Of a stretch of DNA of 64,000 bases, positions 52,827-63,677 are shown one piece after another (within the stretch, counting starts at the first letter, position 1; each line of letters begins with the position of its first letter). This DNA is from Jannaschia seohaensis (GTDB lineage Bacteria > Pseudomonadota > Alphaproteobacteria > Rhodobacterales > Rhodobacteraceae). The notes beneath the pieces are model-generated. The model made no database searches. It was not told the origin of the DNA and saw only the letters and a program-made list of their open reading frames with translations. Where the stretch lies: the NCBI RefSeq assembly GCF_900116765.1, contig NZ_UETC01000007.1, positions 62,001 to 126,000 on the forward strand. Reading direction: 5' to 3'. The position numbers were made by a program, and so were the translations under genes.

Positions 52827-52881
52827 GTGCATGGGCTCCGAAAATGCTCCGGGCACGTGACCGAGGCAAAGGGGGCGAGGT

Positions 52882-53241
52882 TTGAAACACCCTGTCGATA
52901 TTCACGTGGGAAAGCGAATCCGGCACCGGCGCTGGATGATAGGCACGACGCAGCAGCAACTCGCCGAGAAGGTCGGCATCAAGTTTCAACAGATCCAGAA
53001 ATACGAGACTGGCATGAATCGCGTCTCGGCCTCCCGCCTGTGGGACATCGCCGAAGCGCTGGAGGTGCCAGTGGCGCATTTCTTCGAAGGGCTGGAGGAG
53101 AAGGAGGCGGTCGAGCCGGCCGTGGATTTCCTCGCCGACAAGGAAGCGCTGGAACTGATCCGCAGCTATTACACGATCCCCGAGAACCAGCGTCGCCGCC
53201 TGTTCGACCTGGCGCGCGTCCTGTCCGAAAGCGTGGCCTGA
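52882..53241 (+). CDS. XRE-family transcriptional regulator
   Basis: A 119-residue regulator with an N-terminal Cro/CI-type helix-turn-helix (residues 9-65, TQQQLAEKVGIKFQQIQKYE then NRVSASRLWDIAEALEVPV) and a short acidic helical C-terminus (IPENQRRRLFDLARVLSES). This arrangement is widespread and conserved in Rhodobacteraceae. No ATG is available at the N-terminus; a TTG at 52882 after GGGGGCGAGG is taken as start, which would keep expression low. Targets are unknown. Confidence 0.9.
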   Translation: MKHPVDIHVGKRIRHRRWMIGTTQQQLAEKVGIKFQQIQKYETGMNRVSASRLWDIAEALEVPVAHFFEGLEEKEAVEPAVDFLADKEALELIRSYYTIPENQRRRLFDLARVLSESVA

Positions 53242-53333
53242 CTCCAAGGCGCGGGGCCGACCCGACTTCGCGCGCTTGACCAGAACCGGCGCGGATGCCA
53301 CCCGACCCGGGTGAGACCGCCCCGGAGCTTGGT

Positions 53334-54119
53334 ATGCGCGCACTCGATTTGCACTCCCTCGCCGATGTCGCCCACGCCGTCGCGGATGCGGCCCGCGCGC
53401 CCGCGCTGCGCTATTTCAGAAAGCCCGTGACCGTGGACAGCAAGGGCGCTGCCTTCGACCCCGTGACCATCGCCGACCGGGAGACGGAGGCCGCCATGCG
53501 GGCCGTCCTGGCCGAGCGGCGCCCGGAGGACGGTATTCTGGGCGAGGAGGAAGCGGCGGTGGACAGCCGCTCCGGGCTCACCTGGGTGCTGGATCCGATC
53601 GACGGCACCCGGGGCTATATCTCGGGCACGCCGACCTGGGGGGTGCTGGTCGCGCTGCGCGACGCGAGCGGCCCCCTGATCGGCATCGTGGACCAGCCCT
53701 TCACCGGGGAGCGGTTCACCGGTTCGCCGGACGGCGCGACCTGGACCCGCGGCGGCGAGACGCGCCGCCTGACCACGCGCGACGTCACCCGGCTGGACGA
53801 CGCCACCCTTTTCACCACCTTTCCCGAGGTCGGCACCGCCGACGAGGGCGCGGCGTTCCGACGGGTGGCCGCGCGCTGCCGCCTGACGCGCTACGGGCTG
53901 GATTGCTATGCCTATGCGCTCTTGGCGGCCGGGCAGGTCGATCTCGTGATCGAGGCCGGGCTACAGGCCTATGACATCGCCGCGCCCGCCGCTTTGATCA
54001 CCGCCGCGGGCGGCGTGGTGACGAATTGGCGGGGCGGCCCGGCCCATGACGGGGGCACCGTACTGGCGGCGGCCACGCCGGAGCTCCATGCGGATGCGTT
54101 GGCGCTTCTCAATGGCTGA
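53334..54119 (+). CDS. hisN: HisN-like inositol-monophosphatase-family phosphatase
   Basis: A 261-residue metal-dependent phosphatase. Lithium-sensitive motifs are present: GEEEAAVDS (metal Glu), WVLDPIDGTRGYISG (D-P-I-D-G-T) and LQAYDIAAPAALITAAGG (the last Asp). The GTRGYISG variant is typical of alphaproteobacterial histidinol-phosphate phosphatases, but inositol phosphatase or nucleotidase activity cannot be excluded. The ATG at 53334 has GGAG upstream. Its stop overlaps the next gene by 8 bp. Confidence 0.88.
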   Translation: MRALDLHSLADVAHAVADAARAPALRYFRKPVTVDSKGAAFDPVTIADRETEAAMRAVLAERRPEDGILGEEEAAVDSRSGLTWVLDPIDGTRGYISGTPTWGVLVALRDASGPLIGIVDQPFTGERFTGSPDGATWTRGGETRRLTTRDVTRLDDATLFTTFPEVGTADEGAAFRRVAARCRLTRYGLDCYAYALLAAGQVDLVIEAGLQAYDIAAPAALITAAGGVVTNWRGGPAHDGGTVLAAATPELHADALALLNG

Positions 54120-55431
54120 GACGCTCATCGCGGGCGGGCTGCTCTGGCGCCCGGAGGGGGTGCGATCGGCCGATCTTCTGATCCGCGACGGCGCCATCGC
54201 CGAGATCGGCCCCGGGCTGGCGACCGAAGGCGCGCGGCTCGATGCGGGGGGCTGCCTCGTGACGCCGGGCCTCGTGAACACGCATCACCATCTCTACCAG
54301 ACGCTGACCCGCGCGGTGCCGGCCGGGCAGGATGCGCTTCTCTTCGGCTAACTGCACGCGCTCTATCCGATCTGGGCGCGCTTCACGCCGGAGCATGTCC
54401 ATCTCGCCACGCAATTGGGCTTGGCGGAGTTGGCGCTGTCGGGCTGCACGACCTCCTCGGACCATCACTACGTCTATCCGAACGGGGTGCGGCTGGACGA
54501 CACGATCCACGCCGCCGCCGAGACCGGCCTGAGCTTTCACCCGACCCGGGGCGCCATGTCCATCGGCGAGAGCGGTGGCGGCCTTCCGCCCGATACGCTG
54601 GTCGAGGGAGAGCGGGCGATCCTCGACGATTGCATCCGGGTGATCGACGCCTTCCACGACCCCAGCCCGGGCGCGATGTGCCGCGTCGGCATCGCCCCCT
54701 GCTCGCCTTTCTCGATCAGCCGGGAGCTGATGCGCGATGCCGCGCTGCTGGCCCGCGACAGGGGCGTGCGGCTGCATACGCATCTCGCGGAGAACGAAGA
54801 GGACGTCGCCTTCTCGCTGGAACGGTTCGGCTGCCGTCCCGGCCAGTATGCGGAAGATTTGGGCTGGACGGGGGAGGATGTCTGGCACGCCCATTGCGTG
54901 AAGCTGGACGCGGGCGAGATCGATCTTTTCGCGCGGACCGGCACCGGCGTGGCGCATTGCCCCTGTTCCAATTGTCGCCTGGGCTCGGGCGTGGCGCCGT
55001 TGCGGGCGATGCTGGATGCGGGGGTGCCGGTCGGGCTGGGGGTGGACGGATCGGCCTCGAACGACGCGGCCTCGCTGGTGGACGAGGCGCGGCAGGCGAT
55101 GCTGTTGCAGCGCGTCACCCGAGGCGCGGATGCGATGTCGGCGACCGAGGCGCTGAGGATCGCGACAGAGGGCGGCGCGCGCGTCCTGGGCCGTGACGAT
55201 ATCGGCTGGCTGGAGGTGGGGCTGCGCGCCGATCTCGCGATCTGGGACATGCGCGCGGTCGAGGCCGCGGGTAGCTGGGACCGCGCGGCGCTGCTGCTGG
55301 CGGGGCCCCGGCGGGTGCGGGATCTCTTCGTCGAGGGGCGGCGGGTGGTCGAGGGCGGCCGGTTGGTCACGGTCGGCCTGCCGATTCTGATCGAACGGGC
55401 GGAGCGGGCGGTCCGGGCGCTGATGGGGTAG
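54112..55431 (+). pseudogene. Amidohydrolase (8-oxoguanine/guanine deaminase-like) with in-frame TAA
   Basis: A 439-codon frame interrupted at codon 80 (TAA, 54349-54351) with no frameshift. Before it: TPGLVNTHHHLYQTLTRAVP, the metal HxH motif of amidohydrolases. After it: LHALYPIWARF, GLAELALSGCTTSSDHHYVY, LHTHLAENEEDVAFSLE, HAHCVKLD, then HCPCSNCRLGSGVAP and GLGVDGSASNDAASLVDEA, which complete the Atz/Trz-type deaminase fold. Family members have an aromatic residue, usually Trp, at the stop position. All catalytic residues are otherwise intact, so inactivation is recent, or readthrough or a sequence error is involved. Confidence 0.85.
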
Positions 55432-55476
55432 GGGCGCGCTCCCCTTCGGCGGATGGCACCCTGGTGCGCAGTCGGA

Positions 55477-55523
55477 CTGGGGCTCTGCCCCAGACCCCGG
55501 AGTATTTTCCGCCAGAAGAAGGG
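55477..55523. repeat. Hairpin-plus-tail repeat, copy 5 (diverged)
   Basis: Stem CTGGGGC (55477-55483) TCT GCCCCAG (55487-55493), then ACCCCGGAGTATTTTCC and GCCAGAAGAAGG. The layout is as in the other four copies but the stem and tail are diverged. It separates the convergent amidohydrolase and thymidine kinase genes. Confidence 0.7.
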
Positions 55524-55536
55524 AGGGGGCGCGCCG

Positions 55537-56136
55537 TCAGAGCGGCGGTTCGGGTGCCCGGTCCCCGATCTTCTCGCGGAAATGCCGGCGGCAGAGCGAG
55601 ACATAGCGGTCGTTGCCGCCGACCTCGACCTGTGCGCCCTCGGTCAAGGCGTGGCCCTCGGCATCGACGCGGATGACCATCGTCGCCTTGCGCCCGCAAT
55701 GGCAGATCGTGCGCACCTCGCGCATCTCGTCGGCCAGCGCCAGCAGCGCTGCGGAGCCGGGGAAGAGTTCGCCCCGAAAGTCGACGCGCAGCCCGTAGCA
55801 CATCACCGGGACGCCCAGATCGTCGACGACACGCGCGAGCTGCCACACTTGGTCGCGGCTCAGCCATTGCGCCTCGTCCAGCAGGACGCAGGCGCAGGGG
55901 CCCGCTTTCAGCCGTGCGGCGATCATCGCGTGAAGGTCCGTGTCGGCGGCATAGGTATCGGCCACGGCCGAGATCCCGATCCGGCTGGCGATGCGCCCGG
56001 TGCCCGCGCGGTCATCGAAATTGGCGGTCAGCAGATAGGTCTGCATGCCGCGCTCGTTGTAGTTGTAGGAGGCCTGGAGCAGCAGCGTGCTCTTGCCCGC
56101 GTTCATCGTGGAGTAGTGGAAGTAGAGCTTCGCCAT
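55537..56136 (-). CDS. tdk: Thymidine kinase
   Basis: A 199-residue type II thymidine kinase that phosphorylates thymidine with ATP in the salvage pathway. The P-loop is STMNAGKST at residues 9-17. VLLDEAQWLSRDQV holds the Walker B and catalytic Glu. The zinc-binding Cys pairs are in ICHCGRKA and the later LCRRHF. Length is typical of bacterial Tdk. Confidence 0.95.
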   Translation of the reverse strand: MAKLYFHYSTMNAGKSTLLLQASYNYNERGMQTYLLTANFDDRAGTGRIASRIGISAVADTYAADTDLHAMIAARLKAGPCACVLLDEAQWLSRDQVWQLARVVDDLGVPVMCYGLRVDFRGELFPGSAALLALADEMREVRTICHCGRKATMVIRVDAEGHALTEGAQVEVGGNDRYVSLCRRHFREKIGDRAPEPPL

Positions 56137-56243
56137 GGGCCTGTCCTCTGCCTGCCCGGACCGCCCGGGGCAAGTCAGGATCGGGGCCGTATCGGGAATG
56201 CGCGATTCGTGGTATCCTTTGAATTGAAAGGGGGGCGCCGGCC

Positions 56244-56577
56244 ATGACGCGCGACATCGACAGCTTTCTGAAGGCGCGGACCGAGGCTCTGGTCAAGGAT
56301 ATCGGCGTGGAAGCCGCCTGCGCGGCCACGGGCAAATCGAAGGCGACGATCGGTCGCTACTATTCGACCCATGCCGAGCATGCGACCCGCTTTATGCCCG
56401 TCGATGCGGTGGCCCGTCTCGAGGCTGCGGCGAGCCACCCGCATGTGACCCTGGCCTTGCTCGAACTCGCGCAGAGCGATGCGCTCGGGGGGCGGCTCGA
56501 CCGGCTGGCGGCGGCCATGCCCGAGGCCCCGGAGTTGGAGACCATCCGCGCCGCGCTTGACGCCATGGAGTCCCAGC

Positions 56578-56600
<23 letters not shown>
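56244..56600 (+). CDS. Hypothetical protein with helix-turn-helix-like N-terminus
   Basis: A 118-residue helical protein. GVEAACAATGKSKATIGRYYS (residues 21-41) looks like a helix-turn-helix of the kind found in small phage or plasmid regulators, but the match is by pattern only. AAAGGGGGG precedes the start. The 3' end overlaps the convergent ketoacyl synthase gene by 23 bp. No family is recognised. Confidence 0.65.
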
Positions 56601-57684
<1,084 letters not shown>

Positions 57685-57874
57685 GGGGGCCTCCCTCAGT
57701 GGGACAGGGGATGGGGGTTTGGCCGCGTTCGGTCAAGGGTTCCGCAGCGTCGTGATTCCGGTCGTGACGACGGTCATGATCCCGGTCGTGACGCGGTCCG
57801 GCGCGCGTTGGGGCCGTTTGGTCACCGCCTGTTAACCGTTTGTGCGCAGGGTGGTCCGCTCGGAGGAGGGTGCG

Positions 57875-58249
57875 ATGGGGCAGACCAAGGCGCAGCGGGC
57901 GCGGATGCATGATATGTTCGCGATGATGGAGCGGTTCGAATGGGATCTGAGCCGGGCGGCAACGCGAGAGGCCCGCGTCCCGGAGGAATGGCGCGAGGTC
58001 TGGCAGACGCGATCCCGCAAGAAGCAGAAGCTGAGCTTTTGGGTGGATGCGGACGTGGTGACGTTCTTCCGCTCGCTGGGGCCGGGCTATGGCCCGCGCA
58101 TGAACACCGTGCTGCGGGCCTTCATGCTGGCCCGGCTGGCGGGGCTGCTGGAGGGCGAGGACCTGCCGGAGGCCTACCGTGAGCGCTGGATGGGCAAGCC
58201 AAAGCCCTCGGTGGCGGAGGCGCGGGCGATGTATGAGGGGATGGAGTGA
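57875..58249 (+). CDS. BrnA-antitoxin-like DNA-binding protein (orphan)
   Basis: A 124-residue protein. The segment KKQKLSFWVDADVVTFFRSL then GPGYGPRMNTVLRAFM (about residues 49-90) resembles the ribbon-helix-helix domain of BrnA antitoxins, in which a strand with xSxRxDxDV is followed by GxGYQTRIN-VLRAYM. No brnT toxin frame is found on either side. The 48-residue N-terminal part is unusual for BrnA. It is preceded by a strong GGAGGAGGG site. It may be an orphan regulator. Confidence 0.72.
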   Translation: MGQTKAQRARMHDMFAMMERFEWDLSRAATREARVPEEWREVWQTRSRKKQKLSFWVDADVVTFFRSLGPGYGPRMNTVLRAFMLARLAGLLEGEDLPEAYRERWMGKPKPSVAEARAMYEGME

Positions 58250-58284
58250 GGGGGGTGGTTTCCGATGGCGGCGGGTCGTGGGCG

Positions 58285-58304
58285 GTGGGCATGGTGATGC
58301 CCAC
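58285..58304. repeat. Short REP-type hairpin (GTGGGCAT type)
   Basis: GTGGGCAT (58285-58292) GGTG ATGCCCAC (58297-58304), followed by CCTACGG. It is a different sequence from the GTAGGGCG REPs but ends in the same CCTAC. The 141 bp gap between the BrnA-like gene and the DUF2726 gene contains nothing else recognisable. Confidence 0.65.
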
Positions 58305-58390
58305 CCTACGGTTGCCTGGAGCGAGACGGGATGTGCAGGCCTTTCAATCAAGCATGACCAAGTGGCGTGCCGACGTTTCGGTGACACGCC

Positions 58391-59098
58391 TCACGGTTCT
58401 TGCGGGTCGAACCGGCTCTTGAACCCTTGCGCGGCTGTCCCCTGGCTCAGCAATGCATCAAGTTGGCGCGATATGTCCGTCCAGTCCCACTTCGCGGGTA
58501 CTTCCAGAAGCGGGAGCCGAGCCATGGCGAAGGCTGCCCGCTTGGTCTTGTCGCGTCGCTCGGTGGCGGCGCCGCCGGAGGTCCAATGCCCACCGCCTTG
58601 ATACTCGACGACGCAGACCGGCCTGTTCGTCTGGTCGGTCAGACAGAAGTCCACCCTCTTGCGTGAGATGGCGTTGAAACCTTGGCTGCGCATGTTCCGA
58701 TCCGGATGCTGCACGGAGAGGATGGCGGACATGGCGGTCTCCGCATGGATCCGGAGGTTACGCTCCGAGCAATATCCCGCAAGTTGCTCGCCAAGCCGGG
58801 CCTGCGCCTTCGACATCAGGCTTCTGGTATCGAGGTTACATTGCGACAAGGCGGCGAGGCTGGACTGCGCCGCGTCGTTCTCCTTCTTTGCGGGAGTTTC
58901 GGTTCGGGGTGCCGCCCGCATGGCGACGACGTTGGTCTTGCGCGACTGGCGGTATGTCTTGCGCCGCCTACCAGAAACCACGGGTTTGAGCGCTGCAATC
59001 AGGATCGTGGCGACGAGGGCCAATGCGGCGATCGGTCCAACCTGTGTGATGAGTGTTTCGAGGATCGGCGAAGACTGGGGAGGGACGAGAAATTCCAT
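58391..59098 (-). CDS. DUF2726 protein with a membrane anchor
   Basis: A 235-residue protein with an N-terminal transmembrane helix (about residues 17-37, PIAALALVATILIAALKPVV), a basic linker and a C-terminal DUF2726 domain. The core reads VDFCLTDQTNRPVCVVEYQGGGH then DKTKRAAFAMARLPLLEVPAKW. DUF2726 belongs to the restriction-endonuclease-like fold, and the D...E-x-Q arrangement is compatible with a metal site. The start at 59098 is chosen because the anchor begins there. Function unknown. Confidence 0.8.
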   Translation of the reverse strand: MEFLVPPQSSPILETLITQVGPIAALALVATILIAALKPVVSGRRRKTYRQSRKTNVVAMRAAPRTETPAKKENDAAQSSLAALSQCNLDTRSLMSKAQARLGEQLAGYCSERNLRIHAETAMSAILSVQHPDRNMRSQGFNAISRKRVDFCLTDQTNRPVCVVEYQGGGHWTSGGAATERRDKTKRAAFAMARLPLLEVPAKWDWTDISRQLDALLSQGTAAQGFKSRFDPQEP

Positions 59099-59269
59099 GA
59101 CGCAATCGCTCAAGAGATGAATCAATGCGTCGATGCTATGCGGCGTTGGCTCGTCCGGGCAACGATTTCCGTGAGCGCGGACGCTCTCTTGCATGGCCCG
59201 GGACGGGAGATGCGGGTTTGCGACAGTGGAAGCGCGATGGCCGCTAGGGCGAGCTTGTTAGCCTTCGCG

Positions 59270-62200
59270 CTACTGCAACGACCGCACCTCCACAGCCCCC
59301 TCGGCACGCGCTTTCATCGCCAGCGCCGCCGCATGCGCCCCCGCCAAGGTCGTGTAGTACGGGATGCGGTCGGACAGGGACACGGCGCGCAGGGACCGGG
59401 AGTCCTCGACGGCCTGGGCGCCCTCGGTGGTGTTCATCACCAGCGCGACCTCGCCGTCCTTGATGACGTCGACCACGGTGCGGCCGCCCTCGTAGGCCTT
59501 GTTCACATGGCGGCTCTCGATGCCGTGGCGGGCGAGGAACTCGGCGGTGCCCGACGTGGCGAGGATCGAGAAGCCCATATCGACCAACAGACCCGCCGTC
59601 TCGGCCAGTTGCGTCGTCTTGTCGGCGTCCTTGATCGACAGGAAGACCGTCCCGCGCTCGGGCAGGACCACGCCCGCGCCCATCTGCGCCTTGAGGAAGG
59701 CGCGGGCGAAGCTGCGGTCCCAGCCCATGACCTCGCCGGTCGAGCGCATCTCCGGCCCGAGCAGCGTGTCGACGCCGGGGAAGCGTGCGAAGGGGAGCAC
59801 CGCCTCTTTGACCGAATACCAGGGCGTGTCGGGGTGGGCGAGCGTCATCAGGTCGCCGATGGGGACGTGGTCGGGGTTGGCGTCGCCCGGATAGGGATCG
59901 CGCAGCGGGAAGGTGGAGAGCGGCTCCCCGGCCATGAGGCGGGCGGCGATGGAGGCGATGGCTGAGTCAACGGCCTTGGCCACGAAGGGCACCGTGCGGG
60001 AGGCGCGGGGGTTCACCTCGATCAGGTAGACCTCCTCGTCCTTGACCGCGAATTGCACGTTCATCAGGCCAACCACGCCGAGCGCCTTGGCCAGAGCCTC
60101 GGTCTGCTCGCGGATGGTGGCGATGACGTCGCGCGAGAGCGTGTGGGGCGGCAGGCAGCAGGCCGAGTCGCCCGAGTGGACCCCGGCCTCCTCGATATGC
60201 TGCATGATCCCGGCCACATGGACTTCGGTCCCGTCGGAGAGCGCGTCCACGTCAACCTCGATGGCGCCCGACAGATAGCTGTCGAGCAGGACGGGGCTGT
60301 CGCCCGACACCACCACCGCGTCGCGGATGTAGCGGTCGAGTTGAGCCGCGTCGCGCACGATCTCCATCGCGCGGCCGCCGAGCACGTAGGAGGGGCGGAT
60401 CACCAGCGGGAAGCCCAGCTCTTCGGCGCGCGCGCGGGCCTCGTCGTCGGTGGTCGCGATGGCGTTGGCCGGCTGCTTGAGGCCCAGCTCGCGGACGAGG
60501 GCGGCGAAGCGGTCGCGGTCCTCGGCGCGGTCGATGGCATCGGGGGAGGTGCCGAGGATCGGGATGCCCGCATCGTGCAGCGCGTTGGCGAGCTTCAGCG
60601 GCGTCTGGCCGCCGAACTGGACGATGACGCCGTGGAGCGTGCCGGCCTCCTGCTCGACGCGCAGGATCTCCATCACGTGCTCGAAGGTGAGCGGCTCGAA
60701 ATAGAGGCGATCGGAGGTGTCGTAGTCGGTCGAGACCGTCTCGGGGTTACAGTTGACCATGATGGTCTCATAGCCCTGGTCGCTCAGCGCGAAGCAGGCG
60801 TGGCAGCAGCAATAGTCGAACTCGATCCCCTGGCCGATGCGGTTGGGGCCGCCGCCGAGGATCACGACCTTCTTGGCCTCGGTGGGCCGCGATTCGCATT
60901 CGGCCTCGCCCATCACCGGGGTCTCGTAGGTCGAATACATGTAGGGTGTCTGCGCCTCGAATTCCGCGGCGCAGGTGTCGATGCGCTTGAACTGGGCCTG
61001 CACGCCGAGATTGAGGCGGGCGCGGCGGACATTGTCCTCGTCCCGGCCGGTGAGCGCGGCGAGGCGGGCATCGGTGAAGCCCATTTGCTTGAGGCGGCGC
61101 AGGCCGTCCTCGGTGACGGGCAGGCCCTCGCGGCGGACGGTTAACTCCGCTTCAACGATCTCTCGGATACGGTCGAGGAACCAGGGATCGAAAGAGGTGA
61201 TCGCGTGCAGCTCGTCATTGGTGAAGCCCAGCCGCATGGCTTGCGCGATCACGCGCAGGCGGTCGGGCGTCTGGCGCGCCAGCTCGGCGGTCACGCCCGC
61301 GCGCTGGTCAGGCGTGGCCTCGGTCGCCAGCGGGTCGAGACCCGCGACCGAGATCTCGTCGAAGCCGGTCAGGCCGGTCTCCATCGAGGCCAGCGCCTTC
61401 TGCACCGATTCGTGGAAGCTGCGGCCAATGGCCATGACCTCGCCCACGGATTTCATCGCGGTGGTCAGCAGCGGCTCGGCGCCCGGGAACTTTTCGAAGG
61501 CGAAGCGGGGGATCTTGGTGACGACATAGTCGATGGTCGGCTCGAAGCTGGCGGGCGTGACCTTGGTGATGTCGTTGTCGAGCTCGTCCAGGGTATAGCC
61601 GACGGCCAGCTTAGCCGCGATCTTGGCGATCGGGAAGCCGGTCGCCTTGGAGGCCAGCGCCGAGGACCGCGACACGCGCGGGTTCATCTCGATCACGACC
61701 ATGCGGCCATCGGCGGGGTTCACCGCCCATTGCACGTTGGAGCCGCCGGTCTCGACCCCGATCTCGCGCAGCACGTTGATCGAGTGCGTGCGCATCATCT
61801 GATATTCCTTGTCGGTCAGCGTCAGCGCGGGCGCGACGGTGATCGAATCGCCGGTATGGACGCCCATCGGATCCACGTTCTCGATGGAACAGACGATGAT
61901 CGCGTTATCCGCTTTGTCGCGGACGACCTCCATCTCGTATTCCTTCCAGCCGAGCAGGGATTCGTCGACGAGGATTTGGGCCATCGGGCTGGCCTCCAGC
62001 CCGGTGCGGCAGATGCGCTCATAATCGGCGCGATTGTAGGCGACGCCGCCGCCGGTGCCGCCCAGGGTGAAGGCGGGCCGGATGATGGCGGGCAGGCCGA
62101 CATGCTCCAGCGCCTCCATCGCCAGGTCGAGCCCGGCGCGAATGTCGTAGCCGCCGCCCGGCTTCTTCGGGGCGGAGACGATGGTGGCCTTGGGGTTCTC

Positions 62201-62623
62201 GATGCCCAGGCGGTCCATCGCCTCGCGGAAGAGCTTGCGATCCTCGGCCATCTCGATGGCGGCGCGCTTGGCGCCGATCAGCTCGACGCCGAATTTCTCC
62301 AGCACGCCCATATCGTCGAGCGCGAGCGAGGTGTTCAGGCCGGTCTGGCCGCCCATGGTGGGCAGCAGGGCGTCGGGCCGCTCCTTCTCGATAATCTTGG
62401 CCACCACCTCGGGGGTGATCGGCTCGATATAAGTCGCGTCGGCCAGTTCGGGATCGGTCATGATCGTGGCCGGGTTCGAGTTGACCAGGATGACGCGATA
62501 GCCTTCCTCGCGCAGGGCCTTGCAGGCCTGGGCGCCGGAATAGTCAAACTCGCAGGCTTGCCCGATCACGATGGGCCCCGCACCGATGATCATGATGGAC
62601 CGGATGTCTGTCCGCTTCGGCAT
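59270..62623 (-). CDS. carB: Carbamoyl-phosphate synthase large subunit
   Basis: A 1117-residue enzyme that, with CarA, makes carbamoyl phosphate from bicarbonate, glutamine-derived ammonia and two ATP for arginine and pyrimidine synthesis. Two homologous ATP-grasp halves are evident: [20 protein letters not shown] with [22 protein letters not shown] motif in the first, and [20 protein letters not shown] with [17 protein letters not shown] in the second. The C-terminal allosteric domain follows. carA is not adjacent. It is a single long gene with normal domain order. Confidence 0.97.
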   Translation of the reverse strand: MPKRTDIRSIMIIGAGPIVIGQACEFDYSGAQACKALREEGYRVILVNSNPATIMTDPELADATYIEPITPEVVAKIIEKERPDALLPTMGGQTGLNTSLALDDMGVLEKFGVELIGAKRAAIEMAEDRKLFREAMDRLGIENPKATIVSAPKKPGGGYDIRAGLDLAMEALEHVGLPAIIRPAFTLGGTGGGVAYNRADYERICRTGLEASPMAQILVDESLLGWKEYEMEVVRDKADNAIIVCSIENVDPMGVHTGDSITVAPALTLTDKEYQMMRTHSINVLREIGVETGGSNVQWAVNPADGRMVVIEMNPRVSRSSALASKATGFPIAKIAAKLAVGYTLDELDNDITKVTPASFEPTIDYVVTKIPRFAFEKFPGAEPLLTTAMKSVGEVMAIGRSFHESVQKALASMETGLTGFDEISVAGLDPLATEATPDQRAGVTAELARQTPDRLRVIAQAMRLGFTNDELHAITSFDPWFLDRIREIVEAELTVRREGLPVTEDGLRRLKQMGFTDARLAALTGRDEDNVRRARLNLGVQAQFKRIDTCAAEFEAQTPYMYSTYETPVMGEAECESRPTEAKKVVILGGGPNRIGQGIEFDYCCCHACFALSDQGYETIMVNCNPETVSTDYDTSDRLYFEPLTFEHVMEILRVEQEAGTLHGVIVQFGGQTPLKLANALHDAGIPILGTSPDAIDRAEDRDRFAALVRELGLKQPANAIATTDDEARARAEELGFPLVIRPSYVLGGRAMEIVRDAAQLDRYIRDAVVVSGDSPVLLDSYLSGAIEVDVDALSDGTEVHVAGIMQHIEEAGVHSGDSACCLPPHTLSRDVIATIREQTEALAKALGVVGLMNVQFAVKDEEVYLIEVNPRASRTVPFVAKAVDSAIASIAARLMAGEPLSTFPLRDPYPGDANPDHVPIGDLMTLAHPDTPWYSVKEAVLPFARFPGVDTLLGPEMRSTGEVMGWDRSFARAFLKAQMGAGVVLPERGTVFLSIKDADKTTQLAETAGLLVDMGFSILATSGTAEFLARHGIESRHVNKAYEGGRTVVDVIKDGEVALVMNTTEGAQAVEDSRSLRAVSLSDRIPYYTTLAGAHAAALAMKARAEGAVEVRSLQ

Positions 62624-62916
62624 GGGTTCGCCCCCTCAGGATTGGCAAATTCGCCGCGTTATATGCGGGGGGCGGGCGGGCACAACCCTCCGTGTCGACT
62701 TCCGCGCGACCTGAGCGGGAACCGACGGCGCGCCCATGCGTTGTCCGCCGACCGAATGCCGCGGGCAAATGACGTGAGGGCGCCCCGCGGCGTCGCGTCA
62801 TTTCCGCTTGGCGGATCGGGGCACAACTCTAAGTTGCTTCCCGGAAGCGCCGCGCATCGCGGCGTCTTGGGGGAGGAACCCGAAAGATGCGACGCTTTGG
62901 TGGAGGGACCAGGACG

Positions 62917-63597
62917 ATGACACATACCGCGATCCTGTTCGGTTCGATCGGCACCCTGGCGGAGACGTCGGAGTTGCAGCGCCGCGCCTATAACGCCGCC
63001 TTCGCCGCCCATGACCTCGACTGGGTGTGGGAGCGTCAGCGCTATTACCGCATGCTCAACCGTCCTGGCGGGCGGGCGCGCCTCGCGGATTATGCGGTGG
63101 ATGCCGGTCAGAGCGTGGATGTCGACGCGGTGCATGCCACCAAGGAGCGCGTCTTCGCCTCGCTGGTGGACCGCTCCGGGTTGGAGCCGCGTCCCGGCGT
63201 CGTCGAAACGATCTCGACCGCGCGCCACCGGGGCGTGCCGGTCGGCCTGTGCACCACGACGACGCCCGCGCAGGTCGGCCTGGTGCTGGACGGTCTGGCC
63301 CCGCATGTGACCCAGGTCGATTTCGACTGGGTCGGCGATGTCACCATGGTCGACCGCCCCAAGCCCGCGCCGGACATCTATCTGGCCGCGCTGGACGCGC
63401 TGGGCCTCAAGCCCGCGGGGGTTCTGGCGATCGAGGACACGCCCGAAAGCGCCGAGGCCGCCCGCGCGGCCGGACTTTCGGTCGTCGGATTTCCGGGGGA
63501 GGCCGGAAAGGGCAGGGCGTTTCCATCCGACGCGCCGGTGGTGGATCGGCTGGGCGCCCATATCGTCGATGGCAACCTGAAGCTCGCGGCGGAGTGA
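62917..63597 (+). CDS. HAD-fold protein lacking both catalytic aspartates
   Basis: A 226-residue protein with the fold of beta-phosphoglucomutase-like HAD phosphatases. Motif I, normally F-D-x-D-G-T, reads F8-G9-S10-I11-G12-T13, so the nucleophile and acid/base Asp are both absent. Motif II (LCTTTTP), the motif III Lys (DRPKPAPDIY) and motif IV (IEDTPESAEAA) are kept. The frame is clean and the surroundings conserved, so it is more likely a deliberate pseudoenzyme or binding protein than a broken one. The 293 bp upstream of it shows no further gene. Confidence 0.85.
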   Translation: MTHTAILFGSIGTLAETSELQRRAYNAAFAAHDLDWVWERQRYYRMLNRPGGRARLADYAVDAGQSVDVDAVHATKERVFASLVDRSGLEPRPGVVETISTARHRGVPVGLCTTTTPAQVGLVLDGLAPHVTQVDFDWVGDVTMVDRPKPAPDIYLAALDALGLKPAGVLAIEDTPESAEAARAAGLSVVGFPGEAGKGRAFPSDAPVVDRLGAHIVDGNLKLAAE

Positions 63598-63677
63598 GAC
63601 GGCCCTGGCGGGGTTGACTTCGCCCGGCCCGCACGGTCAGACGGCGCGGCCCGAACGGACCGCTCCGGAGACACGCC

